Assembly (NCBI GenBank): GCA_019454165.1
Contig: CP075367.1
Span: forward strand, 255,971-319,970
Source of the DNA: Anaerolineales bacterium
GTDB taxonomy: Bacteria; Chloroflexota; Anaerolineae; Anaerolineales; UBA11579
Length of the DNA: 64,000 nt
Reading direction: 5' to 3'
The notes under the pieces are model-generated. The model saw only the letters and a program-made list of their open reading frames with translations, did no database searches and was not told the origin of the DNA. Numbering within the stretch: the stretch's first letter is position 1; each line of letters begins with the position of its first letter. Made by a program: the position numbers and the translations under genes. This document shows positions 45,549-55,157 of this stretch, in pieces.

Positions 45549-47570
45549 CTATTCAGAAACGCAATTCAAAAGCTCGTTTACCGTGCCTGCCGCTTCCAGC
45601 TTGCTCCACACCGTGCACAACACCGGTTGCAGGCTGGGCATCTTGGCCAGCGCCTGCTCCGTGAGCATCACCGCCTCGCCGCTACGGCCAAGCCGCGCAT
45701 ACGCCTCGATGAAGGGAACGTACTCCACGGGATGATCAGGATACAAACCCAGACCGAAAGCCGTATCCCCAAGCTGGGCAGCCGCCTGCCAATCTTGCTG
45801 CTGGCGGGCGAGGTTAGCCTTCTGAAAATAGAAGCACCAGGTCTCGGCCGGCCCCAGATCCCAGAACAAACCGCGCTCGCTGAACGGGCTGGCCTCCGCT
45901 CGAATTCGAGCCGGGTCGCTCAGCCCAATGACCGGCTTGAGCTCATTCGAAAGCTCAACAAGATTTCCCGCGATCTGCGGGTCGAGCACATGCAGGCAGG
46001 CCGGCGGCTGGTACGCGAAGGTCAGCATCACCACTTCCGAGCGGTCGCCGCGATATTCGAGAAAATCGAACGGCGCATAAACAGGGTCACCCGTTCGCAA
46101 CCCGGCCAGCCGGGTTTGCCCGCGCAACTCCGCGTAAAAGAAGGCGTGCGGCAGCCGCTCGGTCTCCGCCCCCGGCGTGACGTACATCCAGTTGAGCAGA
46201 CCCGTCAGCGAGTTATCCGTGTTGAATTGCAGCACGCGCAGCTGTGGGCTCACGACCGCGGTGTTGGGCTCCAGGCTGGGCGCACGCCAGGCAAGCTGCC
46301 GAGCGAAGTCTTCCATATACAGCCACTCGGCCCGGAACTGGTTGCTCTTATAAAAATGAAAGCCTACGCACAGCCCCAGCAGCACAGCCATAAGAATTTG
46401 CGCAGCAGGCTGATATCTCCGCAAGAATCCCCACAACCCCGCCACGATCAGGCTCACGCCAAACATCATCGGCATGGTGAAGCGATCGTTAGGGAAGGCC
46501 AGCGCCATTGGCAGGGCCGCCATCCAAAACGAGAGGCCAGACACCGCCAGCGCGATCAGCCCCAGGCCCAGCATGCTCCTCGCTGCTGTCCGATTCTGGG
46601 CGGGCAGCTTGTTCACGCCCAGCATGGCCACCGCGCCGGCGATGATCGCGCCAGCCGTCACAGCGATATACGCTATCGAGGATACCGAGAGCGCTCGCAG
46701 GCTGCCCAGCGCCTCTACAGTCCGCGTCCACGCCACGATGGCGCCCAGCCCCAGGTCACGCAGCGCGGTCGGCGCCCACACTGAGAGCGCGTATACGGGG
46801 TCATCCTGGATCCGGCCCAGCAGCACGGTTCGATACAACGCGCCGCTTTGCTGGCTGGCCCAATTGCGCCACAGGAACACGCCCACCAGCATCGCCGCAT
46901 ACGGCAGCCAAGCGATGACCGTGCGCTTCCACTCGCCCGCGCTACGCGGCCGCAGCGCAATGACGAGCAATACTGGGCGCAACAGCTCCAGCCCATAGAA
47001 GTACTCCGTGCAGGTCATGCTGAATATCCCCAACGCCAGCGCGCCCAGCGTGGCGCCCCAGGCGCGTTCGCGCCGGGCCGCCACCAGCATCAGCGCCAGC
47101 GACGCCAGGAACATGCTGTAGTACAGAAAATAGACACTGTACGTTACAGCAATGCTCTGCTGGCTGAACCCGGGATACACAAGAAACAGCAGCCCGGCCA
47201 CGACCGCCAACGCCTTCTCTTTGGGCCACAACAAGCGCACCACCCAGAAGAAGGCCAGGCCGCTCACCCAGCGCAACACGAGCGCCAGCAGGTGCCAACC
47301 TAACGGGGTTTCACCCAATAGCGAGAATAGAAAATAATAGACCCAGCCGGACAGCGGCCGGTAAGCGGGGTAGCCCTGATAGATCTCCGGGCCAAAGTGG
47401 TGGCTGCTCCACGCCAGTGGCCAGTCATCCCAATACAACCCCAGCCACGGGATCAGCAGCCCGTACGCCAACACGCACAGCACAAAACTAACTACTGGAA
47501 ACCAGTAGTCTTTTTCGCTGTCGGTTACTTTGCGCAACCAGGTCTGCAATAGGCTAGGCATGCGGCTCAC
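45549..47570 (-). CDS. Large membrane protein, GT-C-like with TPR-like tail (copy 2)
   Basis: A 673-aa paralogue of the gene downstream. Shared motifs: [98 protein letters not shown]. The tandem copies are separated by 20 bp and have diverged mainly in the central helices. It overlaps the carboxyltransferase gene by 4 bp (47567-47570). Coupling to a carboxylase is unusual, and no functional link between them is known to me. Confidence 0.7.
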   Translation of the reverse strand: MSRMPSLLQTWLRKVTDSEKDYWFPVVSFVLCVLAYGLLIPWLGLYWDDWPLAWSSHHFGPEIYQGYPAYRPLSGWVYYFLFSLLGETPLGWHLLALVLRWVSGLAFFWVVRLLWPKEKALAVVAGLLFLVYPGFSQQSIAVTYSVYFLYYSMFLASLALMLVAARRERAWGATLGALALGIFSMTCTEYFYGLELLRPVLLVIALRPRSAGEWKRTVIAWLPYAAMLVGVFLWRNWASQQSGALYRTVLLGRIQDDPVYALSVWAPTALRDLGLGAIVAWTRTVEALGSLRALSVSSIAYIAVTAGAIIAGAVAMLGVNKLPAQNRTAARSMLGLGLIALAVSGLSFWMAALPMALAFPNDRFTMPMMFGVSLIVAGLWGFLRRYQPAAQILMAVLLGLCVGFHFYKSNQFRAEWLYMEDFARQLAWRAPSLEPNTAVVSPQLRVLQFNTDNSLTGLLNWMYVTPGAETERLPHAFFYAELRGQTRLAGLRTGDPVYAPFDFLEYRGDRSEVVMLTFAYQPPACLHVLDPQIAGNLVELSNELKPVIGLSDPARIRAEASPFSERGLFWDLGPAETWCFYFQKANLARQQQDWQAAAQLGDTAFGLGLYPDHPVEYVPFIEAYARLGRSGEAVMLTEQALAKMPSLQPVLCTVWSKLEAAGTVNELLNCVSE

Positions 47571-49177
47571 ATCCTGAATACGCCAAAGCCCTCACCTGTG
47601 CGCGGCGCCTTGAGCACCACCGAGAGCGCCAGCCCCAGCACCGTACGCGTCTCCGCCGGGTCCAGAATCCCGTCGTCCCACAAGCGCGCCGTGGAGTAAT
47701 ACGGGTGGCCCTCATGCTCATACTTGTCCAGGATCGGCTGCTTGAGCGCGGCCGCCTCGGTTTCCGTCAGTGCCGGCTTGCCCTCGCGCTCCAGCTGGTC
47801 CTGCTTGATCGTCAGCATCACGTTGGCGGCCTGCTCGCCGCCCATCACGCTGATGCGCGCGTTCGGCCACATCCACAAAAAGCGCGCGTCGTAGGCCCGC
47901 CCGGCCATGCCGTAGTTGCCCGCCCCGAATGACCCGCCGATGATGACGGTCAGCTTGGGCACCGTGGCCGTCGCCACGGCATGCACCATCTTGGCCCCAT
48001 CCTTGGCGATGCCACCGGCCTCGTACTCGCGCCCCACCATGAAGCCGGTGATGTTCTGTAGGAACAGCAGCGGAATGCCGCGCTGCTCACACAACTCAAT
48101 AAAATGGGCGCCCTTCAACGCGCTCTCACTGAACAGGACGCCGTTGTTCCCCAGGATACCCACCGGATATCCATGAATGCGCGCAAAGCCGCACACCAGC
48201 GTATCGCCATAGCGCGCCTTGAACTCACGGAAGCGGCTGCCATCCACAACGCGGGCGATCACTTCGCGCACGTCATAGCTCTCGCGGAAGCTCGTGGGCA
48301 GCACGCCGTACAACTCCTCCGCCGGATACAGCGGCTCTTCCGGCGCGCTCACCGGTGTCTGCAGCGCGCTGCGATCCGGCAAGGTCTCGACGATCTGCCG
48401 CAGGATCTCGATGGCGTGCTCATCATCCTCGGCAAAGTGATCCGCCACACCAGACAGACGCGTGTGCACATCCGCGCCGCCCAAATCCTCGGCGCTGACA
48501 TCCTCACCCGTGGCGGCTTTCACCAGCGGCGGGCCGCCCAGAAAAATAGTGCCTGTTCCCTTAACAATGATCGCTTCATCGCTCATCGCCGGCACATACG
48601 CGCCGCCCGCCGTGCACGAGCCCATCACCGCCGCGATCTGCGGAATGCCTTTGGCGCTCATTTGCGCCTGGTTATAGAAGATACGCCCGAAGTGCTGCTC
48701 GCCCGGAAACACCTGGTCCTGCATCGGCAGGAACGCGCCGCCCGAATCCACCAGATACAAACACGGTAGATGGTTCTGCATGGCGATCTGCTGGGCGCGC
48801 AGATGCTTGGTCACCGTGAGCGGGTAGTACGAGCCGCCTTTAACCGTGGCGTCATTGGCCACGATCATGACCTCGCGCCCAGCCACGCGGCCGATGCCAG
48901 CCACGATGCCCGCTCCAGGTGCGTCGCTATCATAGATGCCCTCCGCCGCCAACGCCGAAAGCTCCAGGAACGGCGAGCCGGCATCCAGTAAGCGCTCGAT
49001 GCGCTCGCGCACGAACAGCTTGCCGCGCTGCTCATGCCGCGCCCGCGCTTCGGCCCCGCCGCCGGCCTGCACCGCCGCCAGCTTGGCGCGCAGTTCCTCC
49101 GCCAGGGCGCGGTGGTGCTCGCTGTTCTTCTTAAATTCAGGGGAATTGGAGTCTATACGGCTGGAAAGAGAGTCCAT
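47567..49177 (-). CDS. Acyl-CoA carboxylase carboxyltransferase (methylcrotonyl-CoA carboxylase beta-like)
   Basis: A 536-aa crotonase-superfamily protein. [40 protein letters not shown] and [20 protein letters not shown] are typical of the MCC-beta branch. [19 protein letters not shown] and [20 protein letters not shown] lie in the C-domain. It transfers CO2 from carboxybiotin to 3-methylcrotonyl-CoA-like substrates. A perfect TATAAT lies 6 nt before ATG 49177, so the mRNA is probably leaderless. It heads the operon ending in MaoC and CitE-like genes. Confidence 0.88.
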   Translation of the reverse strand: MDSLSSRIDSNSPEFKKNSEHHRALAEELRAKLAAVQAGGGAEARARHEQRGKLFVRERIERLLDAGSPFLELSALAAEGIYDSDAPGAGIVAGIGRVAGREVMIVANDATVKGGSYYPLTVTKHLRAQQIAMQNHLPCLYLVDSGGAFLPMQDQVFPGEQHFGRIFYNQAQMSAKGIPQIAAVMGSCTAGGAYVPAMSDEAIIVKGTGTIFLGGPPLVKAATGEDVSAEDLGGADVHTRLSGVADHFAEDDEHAIEILRQIVETLPDRSALQTPVSAPEEPLYPAEELYGVLPTSFRESYDVREVIARVVDGSRFREFKARYGDTLVCGFARIHGYPVGILGNNGVLFSESALKGAHFIELCEQRGIPLLFLQNITGFMVGREYEAGGIAKDGAKMVHAVATATVPKLTVIIGGSFGAGNYGMAGRAYDARFLWMWPNARISVMGGEQAANVMLTIKQDQLEREGKPALTETEAAALKQPILDKYEHEGHPYYSTARLWDDGILDPAETRTVLGLALSVVLKAPRTGEGFGVFRM

Positions 49178-49183
49178 GCCTGA

Positions 49184-49189
49184 ATTATA
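49184..49189 (-). promoter_or_regulatory. -10 box for leaderless acyl-CoA carboxylase operon
   Basis: TATAAT (49189-49184, minus strand) ends 6 nt before ATG 49177. A TTCAAA-like -35 lies 18 nt further upstream at 49208-49213, overlapping the 3' end of mutS2. No Shine-Dalgarno is present. Confidence 0.65.
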
Positions 49190-49204
49190 GACTTTCGCCA
49201 GCCC

Positions 49205-51568
49205 TTATTTGAAATAAGCGATCGTTACGCCTTCGCCGCCCTCATGCGGGTTGGCGAAGACGTAGCGCTCCACATAATTGCGCTTGCGCAGCATGTCACG
49301 CGCCATCTCGCGCAGCGTGCCCGTGCCCTTGCCGTGGATGATGCGCGCCGAGCGCAACCCCGAGGCGTAGGCCGCATCCAGGTACGCATCCAGCTTGTTG
49401 TAGGCGTCCTCAAAACGCATGCCGCGCAGCGACACCTCAGAGGCCACCGCATCCGGCAGCTGCAGCGTGCCCTGCCAGTCCGGCAGGCTCTCGCCGGCCG
49501 GCTCGTCCAGCAGCTCCAGATCGGTATAGCGCGCCCGCGCCCGCAGCGCGCCCACCTGCAGCTCGGCCTCTTCTTCGCTCAGCCCGATCACCACGCCGCG
49601 CGCCCCCAGGCTGCGCACCCGCACCGCATCGCCCAGGCGCAGCGCCCGGCCGGGCGCCGATTCCGGCACCGCCTGGCGCTGCACCGGCTCTTCGACTGTA
49701 TCTTCCAGCGCTTCGATGGCTTGCTTGACCGCCTGCACTTTGTCCAGCGGTTCGCGCTGGCGCGCCAGGTCGGCCCGCAACCGGCCGGCCTGCGTCTTCA
49801 GCGCGTCCAGCTCCTGCTTGGCTTGCTTGCGCGCCGTCTCCAGCACTTCGATACGCTCGTCTTCGATCAGCTCCAGCCGCTCGGCCAGTTCAGCGCGCAG
49901 ATCTTCGGCCGTGCGCTCAGCCTCCGCCGCCCGCTCGTGCGCGTGGCGGGCGCGTTCGCGCTCGCGGTGAATATCATCCAGCAGGTCTTCGGCCTTCAGG
50001 TCCGCCGGGTCGATCCCACTGCGCGCTTGCTCCAGCACTTCGTCGCTCAAGCCCAACCGCTTGGCGATCGCCAACGCATTCGAGCGCCCCGGCAAACCGA
50101 CCGTCAGGTGATAGGTAGGCGCCAGCGTTTTCAGGTCGAATTCCACGCTGGCATTCACCACGCCCTTGGTGCCCTGCGCATACACCTTCAGCTCAGGGTA
50201 ATGCGTGGCCACCAGGGTGGTGATGCCACGCCGCACCAAATGGTCCAGCAGCGCCCGCGCCAGGGCCGCCCCTTCCTGCGGGTCGGTGCCGGCGCCCAGC
50301 TCATCAAAGATGACCAGCGAGCGCTGGTCGGCGTGCTTCAGAATGCTGACAATGTTGGTGATATGGCCGGAAAACGTGGAGAGCGACTGCTCGATCGATT
50401 GCTCATCGCCAATATCTGCGTATACAGACTCAAAAAATGAGATCTGGCTGCCGGCTGCCGCCGGAATATGCAATCCGCTCTGCCCCATCAACGCCAACAG
50501 GCCAACCGTCTTGAGCGTAACGGTCTTGCCGCCCGTGTTCGGGCCGGTGATGACCAGACAGTAATTCTCAGGGAACAACTCAATATCAGACGAGACGACC
50601 CGCTCCGGGTCCAGCAGCGGGTGGCGCGCATCGAACAGGCGCAGGGTCACGCCCGGGTGCGGCCCATCCGCGTGCGGGCGGAGCGGCAGCAGCTCGGGCG
50701 CATGGGCGCGCAGCTGCTCGGCGTACTTGGCCCGCGCCAGCACCAGATCTAGCTCGGCCAGGCCCTCCAGCGCCGCAGCGATCGCTTCGCTGTGCGTTTG
50801 CACCAGCGCGGTCAGCGCCAGCAGGATGCGGCGCTCCTCCTCGCGTTCGGCCAGTTGCAGCTCGCGCCAGGTATTGTTCAACTCCACCACGTTCAACGGC
50901 TCAATGAACAGCGTGGCCCCACTGGCCGATTGGTCGTGCACCACGCCTTTGACCCGGCCGCGCTCCTCCGCCCGGATGGGCAGCACATAGCGCCCATCCC
51001 GCTGCGTAAAAATCGGCTCCTGCAGCGCCTTGGCATATGGGTCGCTGCTCAGCATCTTCTGCATGCGCCCCAGCAGGCGTTCGTGCGCCACGCTCAGCTC
51101 ACTGCGGATCTGAGCCAGCTGCTCCGAAGCATTGTCGAGGATCTGGCCGCGGTCAGAGATGGCCTTGGTGATCGCATCCACCACGCCCACCGGCTGCGGC
51201 ATCTGCGCCGCCAGCTCGGCCAGCAGGGGGTAGCTGGCCTCGGCGTCCTGCAGTTGGCGCGCCAGCGTGCGCGCCGCTACCAGCGTGCCCTTTACATCCA
51301 GCAGCTCGGCTGCGGTCAGCGCCATGCCGCGGCGCGCGTTGCCCAACGCCGGGCGCAGGTCGCGCGCCCCGCCCACGCCTACCTTGGGCTGGTCCTCCAG
51401 CAACGCACGCGCTTCGCCAGTCTCTGCCAGCCGGCGCCGGGCCGCGTCAATATCGGCGGCCGGGCGCAGCGCTTCGGCGCGCTCCTGCGAGACGCTGAAG
51501 ACCGTATGGCGCGCCAAACGCTCCAACACCTTGGGAAACTCAAGCGTTTGCAGGGCTTTTTCGTCCAT
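49205..51568 (-). CDS. mutS2: MutS2 endonuclease/ribosome-rescue protein
   Basis: A 787-aa protein from ATG 51568 (MDEKALQTLEFPKVLERL); a longer frame to 51682 lacks support. The core and lever regions are followed by the ATPase with Walker A ITGPNTGGKTVTLKTV and Walker B SLVIFDELGAGTDPQEG. A coiled-coil stretch (ERERARHAHERAAEAERTAE) comes next. The C-terminal Smr nuclease domain has VSLRGMRFEDAYNKLD and ARIIHGKGTGTLREM. The family suppresses homologous recombination or splits stalled ribosomes. A TACACT box 7 nt before the ATG suggests leaderless transcription. Confidence 0.93.
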   Translation of the reverse strand: MDEKALQTLEFPKVLERLARHTVFSVSQERAEALRPAADIDAARRRLAETGEARALLEDQPKVGVGGARDLRPALGNARRGMALTAAELLDVKGTLVAARTLARQLQDAEASYPLLAELAAQMPQPVGVVDAITKAISDRGQILDNASEQLAQIRSELSVAHERLLGRMQKMLSSDPYAKALQEPIFTQRDGRYVLPIRAEERGRVKGVVHDQSASGATLFIEPLNVVELNNTWRELQLAEREEERRILLALTALVQTHSEAIAAALEGLAELDLVLARAKYAEQLRAHAPELLPLRPHADGPHPGVTLRLFDARHPLLDPERVVSSDIELFPENYCLVITGPNTGGKTVTLKTVGLLALMGQSGLHIPAAAGSQISFFESVYADIGDEQSIEQSLSTFSGHITNIVSILKHADQRSLVIFDELGAGTDPQEGAALARALLDHLVRRGITTLVATHYPELKVYAQGTKGVVNASVEFDLKTLAPTYHLTVGLPGRSNALAIAKRLGLSDEVLEQARSGIDPADLKAEDLLDDIHRERERARHAHERAAEAERTAEDLRAELAERLELIEDERIEVLETARKQAKQELDALKTQAGRLRADLARQREPLDKVQAVKQAIEALEDTVEEPVQRQAVPESAPGRALRLGDAVRVRSLGARGVVIGLSEEEAELQVGALRARARYTDLELLDEPAGESLPDWQGTLQLPDAVASEVSLRGMRFEDAYNKLDAYLDAAYASGLRSARIIHGKGTGTLREMARDMLRKRNYVERYVFANPHEGGEGVTIAYFK

Positions 51569-51575
51569 CCTGCGC

Positions 51576-51581
51576 AGTGTA
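51576..51581 (-). promoter_or_regulatory. -10-like box for mutS2
   Basis: TACACT on the minus strand ends 7 nt before ATG 51568, fitting a TANNNT leaderless promoter. No -35 could be named. Confidence 0.45.
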
Positions 51582-51616
51582 TCACGCAGCATGTGTGCCT
51601 TTTTGCACGAGCCTAG

Positions 51617-51645
51617 TTGCTGCGCGTTGCAGATTCCTGTATGAT
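51617..51645 (+). promoter_or_regulatory. Sigma-70-like promoter of spoVS
   Basis: TTGCTG (51617-51622), a 17-nt spacer and TATGAT (51640-51645) predict a start near 51652, leaving a structured leader of about 66 nt. Confidence 0.65.
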
Positions 51646-51659
51646 TCGTTTCAGAGGGT

Positions 51660-51717
51660 GCGCCGTTGTGCAACGGTTTCACTATCCTCCCGGCCCAACG
51701 GCGCGTGAAGGGCCAAC
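51660..51717 (+). promoter_or_regulatory. Structured spoVS leader with alternative hairpins
   Basis: GCGCCGTTG (51660-51668) can pair perfectly with CAACGGCGC (51696-51704), or with CAACGG at 51671-51676. GGCCC (51692-51696) can pair with GGGCC (51710-51714), which covers the Shine-Dalgarno GAAGGG (51707-51712). The pairings overlap, so they are mutually exclusive. Confidence 0.45.
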
Positions 51718-52008
51718 ATGGACGTTATCAAGGTCTCAGGTGCATCACGCACCTCTGCGGTGGCCGGCGCCATTGCCGGGGTGTTTCGGGAACACAAACG
51801 GGCAGAGATCCAGGCCATCGGCGCGGGCGCAGTTAACCAGGCCGTGAAGGCGCTGGTTCTGGCGCGCAGCTACCTGAAAGAAGACGGCTACACCGTCTAC
51901 TGCACGCCGGAGTTTGCGGATGTCGAGATCGAAGGCAAGGTCCGCACCGCCATCAAGCTCGTGATCGAATGTCACGAAGCAGCCACACAAACAAAAAACG
52001 CCGCATAA
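51718..52008 (+). CDS. spoVS: Stage V sporulation protein S-like
   Basis: A 96-aa protein at the usual length (about 86-100). VIKVSGASRTSAVAGAIAGV and AEIQAIGAGAVNQAVKALVL are SpoVS/Alba-like signatures. It is a small nucleic-acid-binding fold that regulates sporulation in Bacillus but is also widely kept in non-spore formers. GAAGGG 5 nt upstream of ATG 51718 is the ribosome-binding site. The final codons and stop lie inside the downstream terminator hairpin. It is the only plus-strand gene between 40.2 and 64 kb. Confidence 0.92.
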   Translation: MDVIKVSGASRTSAVAGAIAGVFREHKRAEIQAIGAGAVNQAVKALVLARSYLKEDGYTVYCTPEFADVEIEGKVRTAIKLVIECHEAATQTKNAA

Positions 52009-52018
52009 GCGGCGTTTT
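51995..52018. terminator. Bidirectional terminator overlapping spoVS stop
   Basis: AAAACGCCGC, loop ATAA and GCGGCGTTTT form a 10-bp stem. T-rich sequence follows on both strands, so it serves spoVS (plus) and the deoxynucleoside kinase operon (minus). The spoVS TAA is in the loop and stem. Confidence 0.88.
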
Positions 52019-52034
52019 CTTTTTAGCTCATTGG

Positions 52035-52712
52035 CTAGTGTTCTGAGGAGTGGCTGGCAAAGATCTCCACTTCCTCCGGCAGGAACACAACTTCCTCTTT
52101 GCCCATCAGTTTCTCACTCATTTTGAGCTTCACCAGCTCCACCAGGCCGTCGTGTGTCACAAAGTTCATATTGTCGGTCGGCACGGTCAGCACCGGGCAC
52201 AAGGTGAAGTTGGTCACCCAGTCCTCATACAGCCCGTTGAGCTGCTCCAGGTATTCCGTGGTGATCTTGGCTTCAAAGTCGCGCCCGCGTTGCGCAATAC
52301 GGCGCTGCAGGGTGGGCACCGAGGCCCGCAAATAGATCACCAGGTCAGGCGGGCGCAGCAAGTCGCACAGCAACTGGTACAGATTGCGATACGAGGTGTA
52401 GTCGCGCTCGTCCATCTGGCCGGAGAGATACAGGTTCTTGGCAAAGATCTCGGCGTCTTCATAGACAGAGCGGTCCTGGATCACCGAGTTCGGGTCGGCC
52501 AGCAGGCCCAGGTGCATGCTCAGGCGGTGGCGCAGAAAGAACACCTGCGACTGAAACGCCCACGAACGCATATCTGAATAGAAATCTTCCAGGTACGGAT
52601 TCTCAGCAACGGGCTCGTAGTACGGGTTCCATTCCAGGTGGCTGGCTAACTTTGACACCAGCGTGGATTTTCCAACACCAATATTCCCGGCCACGGCCAC
52701 AAAATGCTTCAT
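52035..52712 (-). CDS. Deoxynucleoside kinase (deoxyadenosine/deoxyguanosine type)
   Basis: A 225-aa P-loop kinase. AVAGNIGVGKSTLVSKL is Walker A, EPVAENPYLEDFY and SWAFQSQVFFLRHRL the substrate segment, and VIQDRSVYEDAEIFAKN the DRS/ERS motif. RIAQRGRDFEAKI is the lid Arg region. It phosphorylates deoxynucleosides for salvage. The ATG overlaps the upstream ATP-grasp gene by 4 bp, so both proteins are probably made together, which is not a usual pairing. Confidence 0.92.
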   Translation of the reverse strand: MKHFVAVAGNIGVGKSTLVSKLASHLEWNPYYEPVAENPYLEDFYSDMRSWAFQSQVFFLRHRLSMHLGLLADPNSVIQDRSVYEDAEIFAKNLYLSGQMDERDYTSYRNLYQLLCDLLRPPDLVIYLRASVPTLQRRIAQRGRDFEAKITTEYLEQLNGLYEDWVTNFTLCPVLTVPTDNMNFVTHDGLVELVKLKMSEKLMGKEEVVFLPEEVEIFASHSSEH

Positions 52713-55036
52713 TCGTCCCTAGTCTCCTCTTTCAAAAACGCTACTGCTCGGCCGGATTCAGAGTCCATTATAAGCTCCATGACCTGGCCGGGTGCTACAT
52801 CATCAACGTGGATCAAGCGCAAAGTGTTCTGCAAGCCGTCCAACTCGGGCGCCCAATCCGTCAAATGGTTTGGCGCCTCATAAAAGAACGCGTTGTTGAA
52901 TATCGCATCGGCATCATCCAGGTGCACAGCCAGCGGATAAATGCGCGACTCGATCAGATCCTGAAAGAAATGCGTCCCGTACGAGGGTTCAGGCGCTGGC
53001 CCCACGCCCTCACCGGATAGCTCCACCAGCGCGCGTGTGTTGTAAATATCCGCGTAGCTTACGCTCACGCCTAGATCGGGCGTGCTGGTGCCCCAACGCC
53101 CCGGCCCCACGCAAATGAACTCCTCGCCTTCCAGCACTTTGTTGATCTTGCTGATCGCCCGCGTCAGTTCGCCGCGCGCCTGCGAGTTCGGCAAGCCGTA
53201 GTAGCCCTGCGGCGTCACGAACAACGCGTAGCGGATGTTGGTAGCCCGGCCGTGCGGGGCCACCTTGCGGGTGGCGAACACGATCGCCTGCTTGTCCAGT
53301 CGCTCCGGCAGGCGCACCGCCACCTCATGCAGGTGGCTTTGCGGGCGGCACTGCAGGATAAATAACTCAATTTCGGGCTTTCCGTCGCGCTCGAATACCC
53401 GCATGGTGAATTCCATATCCACCGGCGAGCTGTACTTCTTTTCCAGATGCGCCAGGATACGCCGCATCCGCTCGGCGAACGGCGTATTGCGCACCACGCC
53501 GTCAAAGGTCAGCACCAGCTCGTTGTCCGCGCCCACCATCGAGCGGATCGGGCTCAGGTCGCCGTCCTTATACAGCGAGGCCGCCAACCGCAGATGTGGA
53601 TAGCGCCCGTTCAGCACCTCGGTGAACGGCAGGGTCTTGAAGGCATTGTCCTCAAGGTCGATCACGTCCATGTAGTGCTGTGAATAGGTGCGGATGGAGC
53701 GCGGGTCGCCCTGGGCCCGCAGCTCCGGGTGGCTCAGCGCCACCAGGCGCGGGTAATCGTTGCCCACATGGTCCACCGCCCGCGTGCCCATGCCCGCCAC
53801 CAGGCGCACGAAGCCGGCATCCCGCTGGATCTTCGGCGACCAGCGGAACAGGTTGCGGCTGAACGCCACCCCGGCAAAGTGCGGGAAGTAGTAGCGCCCA
53901 TACGCCTCGCCCTGCACCACCTGGATCAGCACCGCCAGGCGCTCGTCGTAATCCTCCAGCCCGTGCGAGCGGCGGTACAGCAGCGCATCCGGGTTGAGCG
54001 CGCTGGCGTACACGGCGGCGATCGCCTGGGTCAGTCCGCGCAGGTTCTCGGCATGCGTGCCCTGGTTCGGGCAGAAGAAGCTGGCGTACTTGCCGGCGAA
54101 CGACGAGCCAAAGTTGTCCTCCAGCAAGCTGCTGGAGCGCACAATGATCGGCTGCCGGCCGATCTTCTCCAGCATGGCTGACAGCTCGATCAAAATATCC
54201 TCAGGGAAGCTGCCCGCCGCGTACTCTTCCTTGATCTGCTCGTACTCCGTGCGGATGATCTCTTCGTCTTTGTATTTCTGGTCAGCCCAGTGCATCATGC
54301 CGTTGTTGCTCATGAACGCGTACATCACATCCGCGCCCAGGAAGTATGAGTCGGGGATGTCCACGTTCTTGACGATGTCTTCCTCGGCCACCGCCTGCAA
54401 AATGCGCAACGCCAGCAGCATGCCCGCCGCCTTTCCGCCCACCTTGCCTTTGCCGATCTTGTAGCGGCGGATCTCCAGCAGATCGTCAAGCGTGAACCAC
54501 TCCTTGGCAATGTTGATATACGCCAGCTGGTCCGAGATCATGGATTTGAGCAGCACCACCTTGATCTCGCGTTCGCGCGCTTCATGGCGGCGGCGTTGGT
54601 CCGCTTCCATGCGTGAGATCGCCATGGCCTGCTCGAACAACGCCTCTTGCGAAGCCAGCTCCGGGTTGAAGGTGCGCAGCAGGTCTTCGCTCTCGGCGCC
54701 ACGCTCCGCCAGAATATCTTTCACCAGCCCTTCGAATATTTCGAAGGGCAGGTTGTTCGCAAAGCTCACATCCGTCAGTTGGTCGCGCACCACATCCAGG
54801 CGCAGCTTCCATTCCTCGGGCGCTTCGTCGCCGATCGCGTCCAGCAGCCCTTCGCGCTGCTGCGAATCGATCGCCTGCTGGCGCACCATCTCCTCGAACA
54901 TCTGCGAAGACAGGATGCCGCGCTGGATCAGCTCGTTGCGCATCTTGGTGCGGATACGCCGGCGCAGGGTGGGGTACTGCGCCAGCGTCAGATAGATGCG
55001 GTACGCCGGATCAATGGAATTAAGTGGCAGCGTCAT
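52709..55036 (-). CDS. PEP/pyruvate-binding ATP-grasp (PPDK_N) protein of unknown function
   Basis: A 775-aa protein. The first ~180 residues are helical with no recognisable family. GKGKVGGKAAGMLLALRIL starts the PPDK_N-like ATP-grasp. IIVRSSSLLEDNFGSSFAGKYASFF (split over residues ~305-330), GVAFSRNLFRW and IELFILQCRPQSH mark it as related to the nucleotide-binding domains of PEP synthase and PPDK. The phospho-His swivelling domain and the PEP/pyruvate TIM barrel of those enzymes are missing. The C-terminal ~200 residues (FICVGPGRWGTSTPDLGVS, YGTHFFQDLIESRIYPLA) are family-specific. It is coupled to the deoxynucleoside kinase by a 4-bp overlap. Confidence 0.7.
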   Translation of the reverse strand: MTLPLNSIDPAYRIYLTLAQYPTLRRRIRTKMRNELIQRGILSSQMFEEMVRQQAIDSQQREGLLDAIGDEAPEEWKLRLDVVRDQLTDVSFANNLPFEIFEGLVKDILAERGAESEDLLRTFNPELASQEALFEQAMAISRMEADQRRRHEAREREIKVVLLKSMISDQLAYINIAKEWFTLDDLLEIRRYKIGKGKVGGKAAGMLLALRILQAVAEEDIVKNVDIPDSYFLGADVMYAFMSNNGMMHWADQKYKDEEIIRTEYEQIKEEYAAGSFPEDILIELSAMLEKIGRQPIIVRSSSLLEDNFGSSFAGKYASFFCPNQGTHAENLRGLTQAIAAVYASALNPDALLYRRSHGLEDYDERLAVLIQVVQGEAYGRYYFPHFAGVAFSRNLFRWSPKIQRDAGFVRLVAGMGTRAVDHVGNDYPRLVALSHPELRAQGDPRSIRTYSQHYMDVIDLEDNAFKTLPFTEVLNGRYPHLRLAASLYKDGDLSPIRSMVGADNELVLTFDGVVRNTPFAERMRRILAHLEKKYSSPVDMEFTMRVFERDGKPEIELFILQCRPQSHLHEVAVRLPERLDKQAIVFATRKVAPHGRATNIRYALFVTPQGYYGLPNSQARGELTRAISKINKVLEGEEFICVGPGRWGTSTPDLGVSVSYADIYNTRALVELSGEGVGPAPEPSYGTHFFQDLIESRIYPLAVHLDDADAIFNNAFFYEAPNHLTDWAPELDGLQNTLRLIHVDDVAPGQVMELIMDSESGRAVAFLKEETRDE

Positions 55037-55133
55037 AGCAAAATGCCGCGCAAGGCGCGGTCAGATTTTGATTGATAAATTGTAATTCGGGTGAAACTGT
55101 GATGCGCAGCCCGCCCGTTTTTTCTACGGCGAA

Positions 55134-55157
55134 CTGCTCACTAGTCACTGATTACTG
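55134..55157. repeat. Short heptad-repeat tract directly after dnaN stop
   Basis: On the minus strand the tract right after the dnaN TAA reads CAGTAAT-CAGTGAC-TAGTGAG-CAG, a degenerate 7-nt repeat of the form NAGTGAN. A similar tract follows the MOSC gene near 58.0 kb. No gene is present between dnaN and the ATP-grasp gene. Confidence 0.55.

Noticed and set aside
55046..55060. CCGCGC/GCGCGG hairpin as a dnaN terminator
   Set aside because: The stem is short and followed by only four Ts; evidence is too weak to call a terminator.
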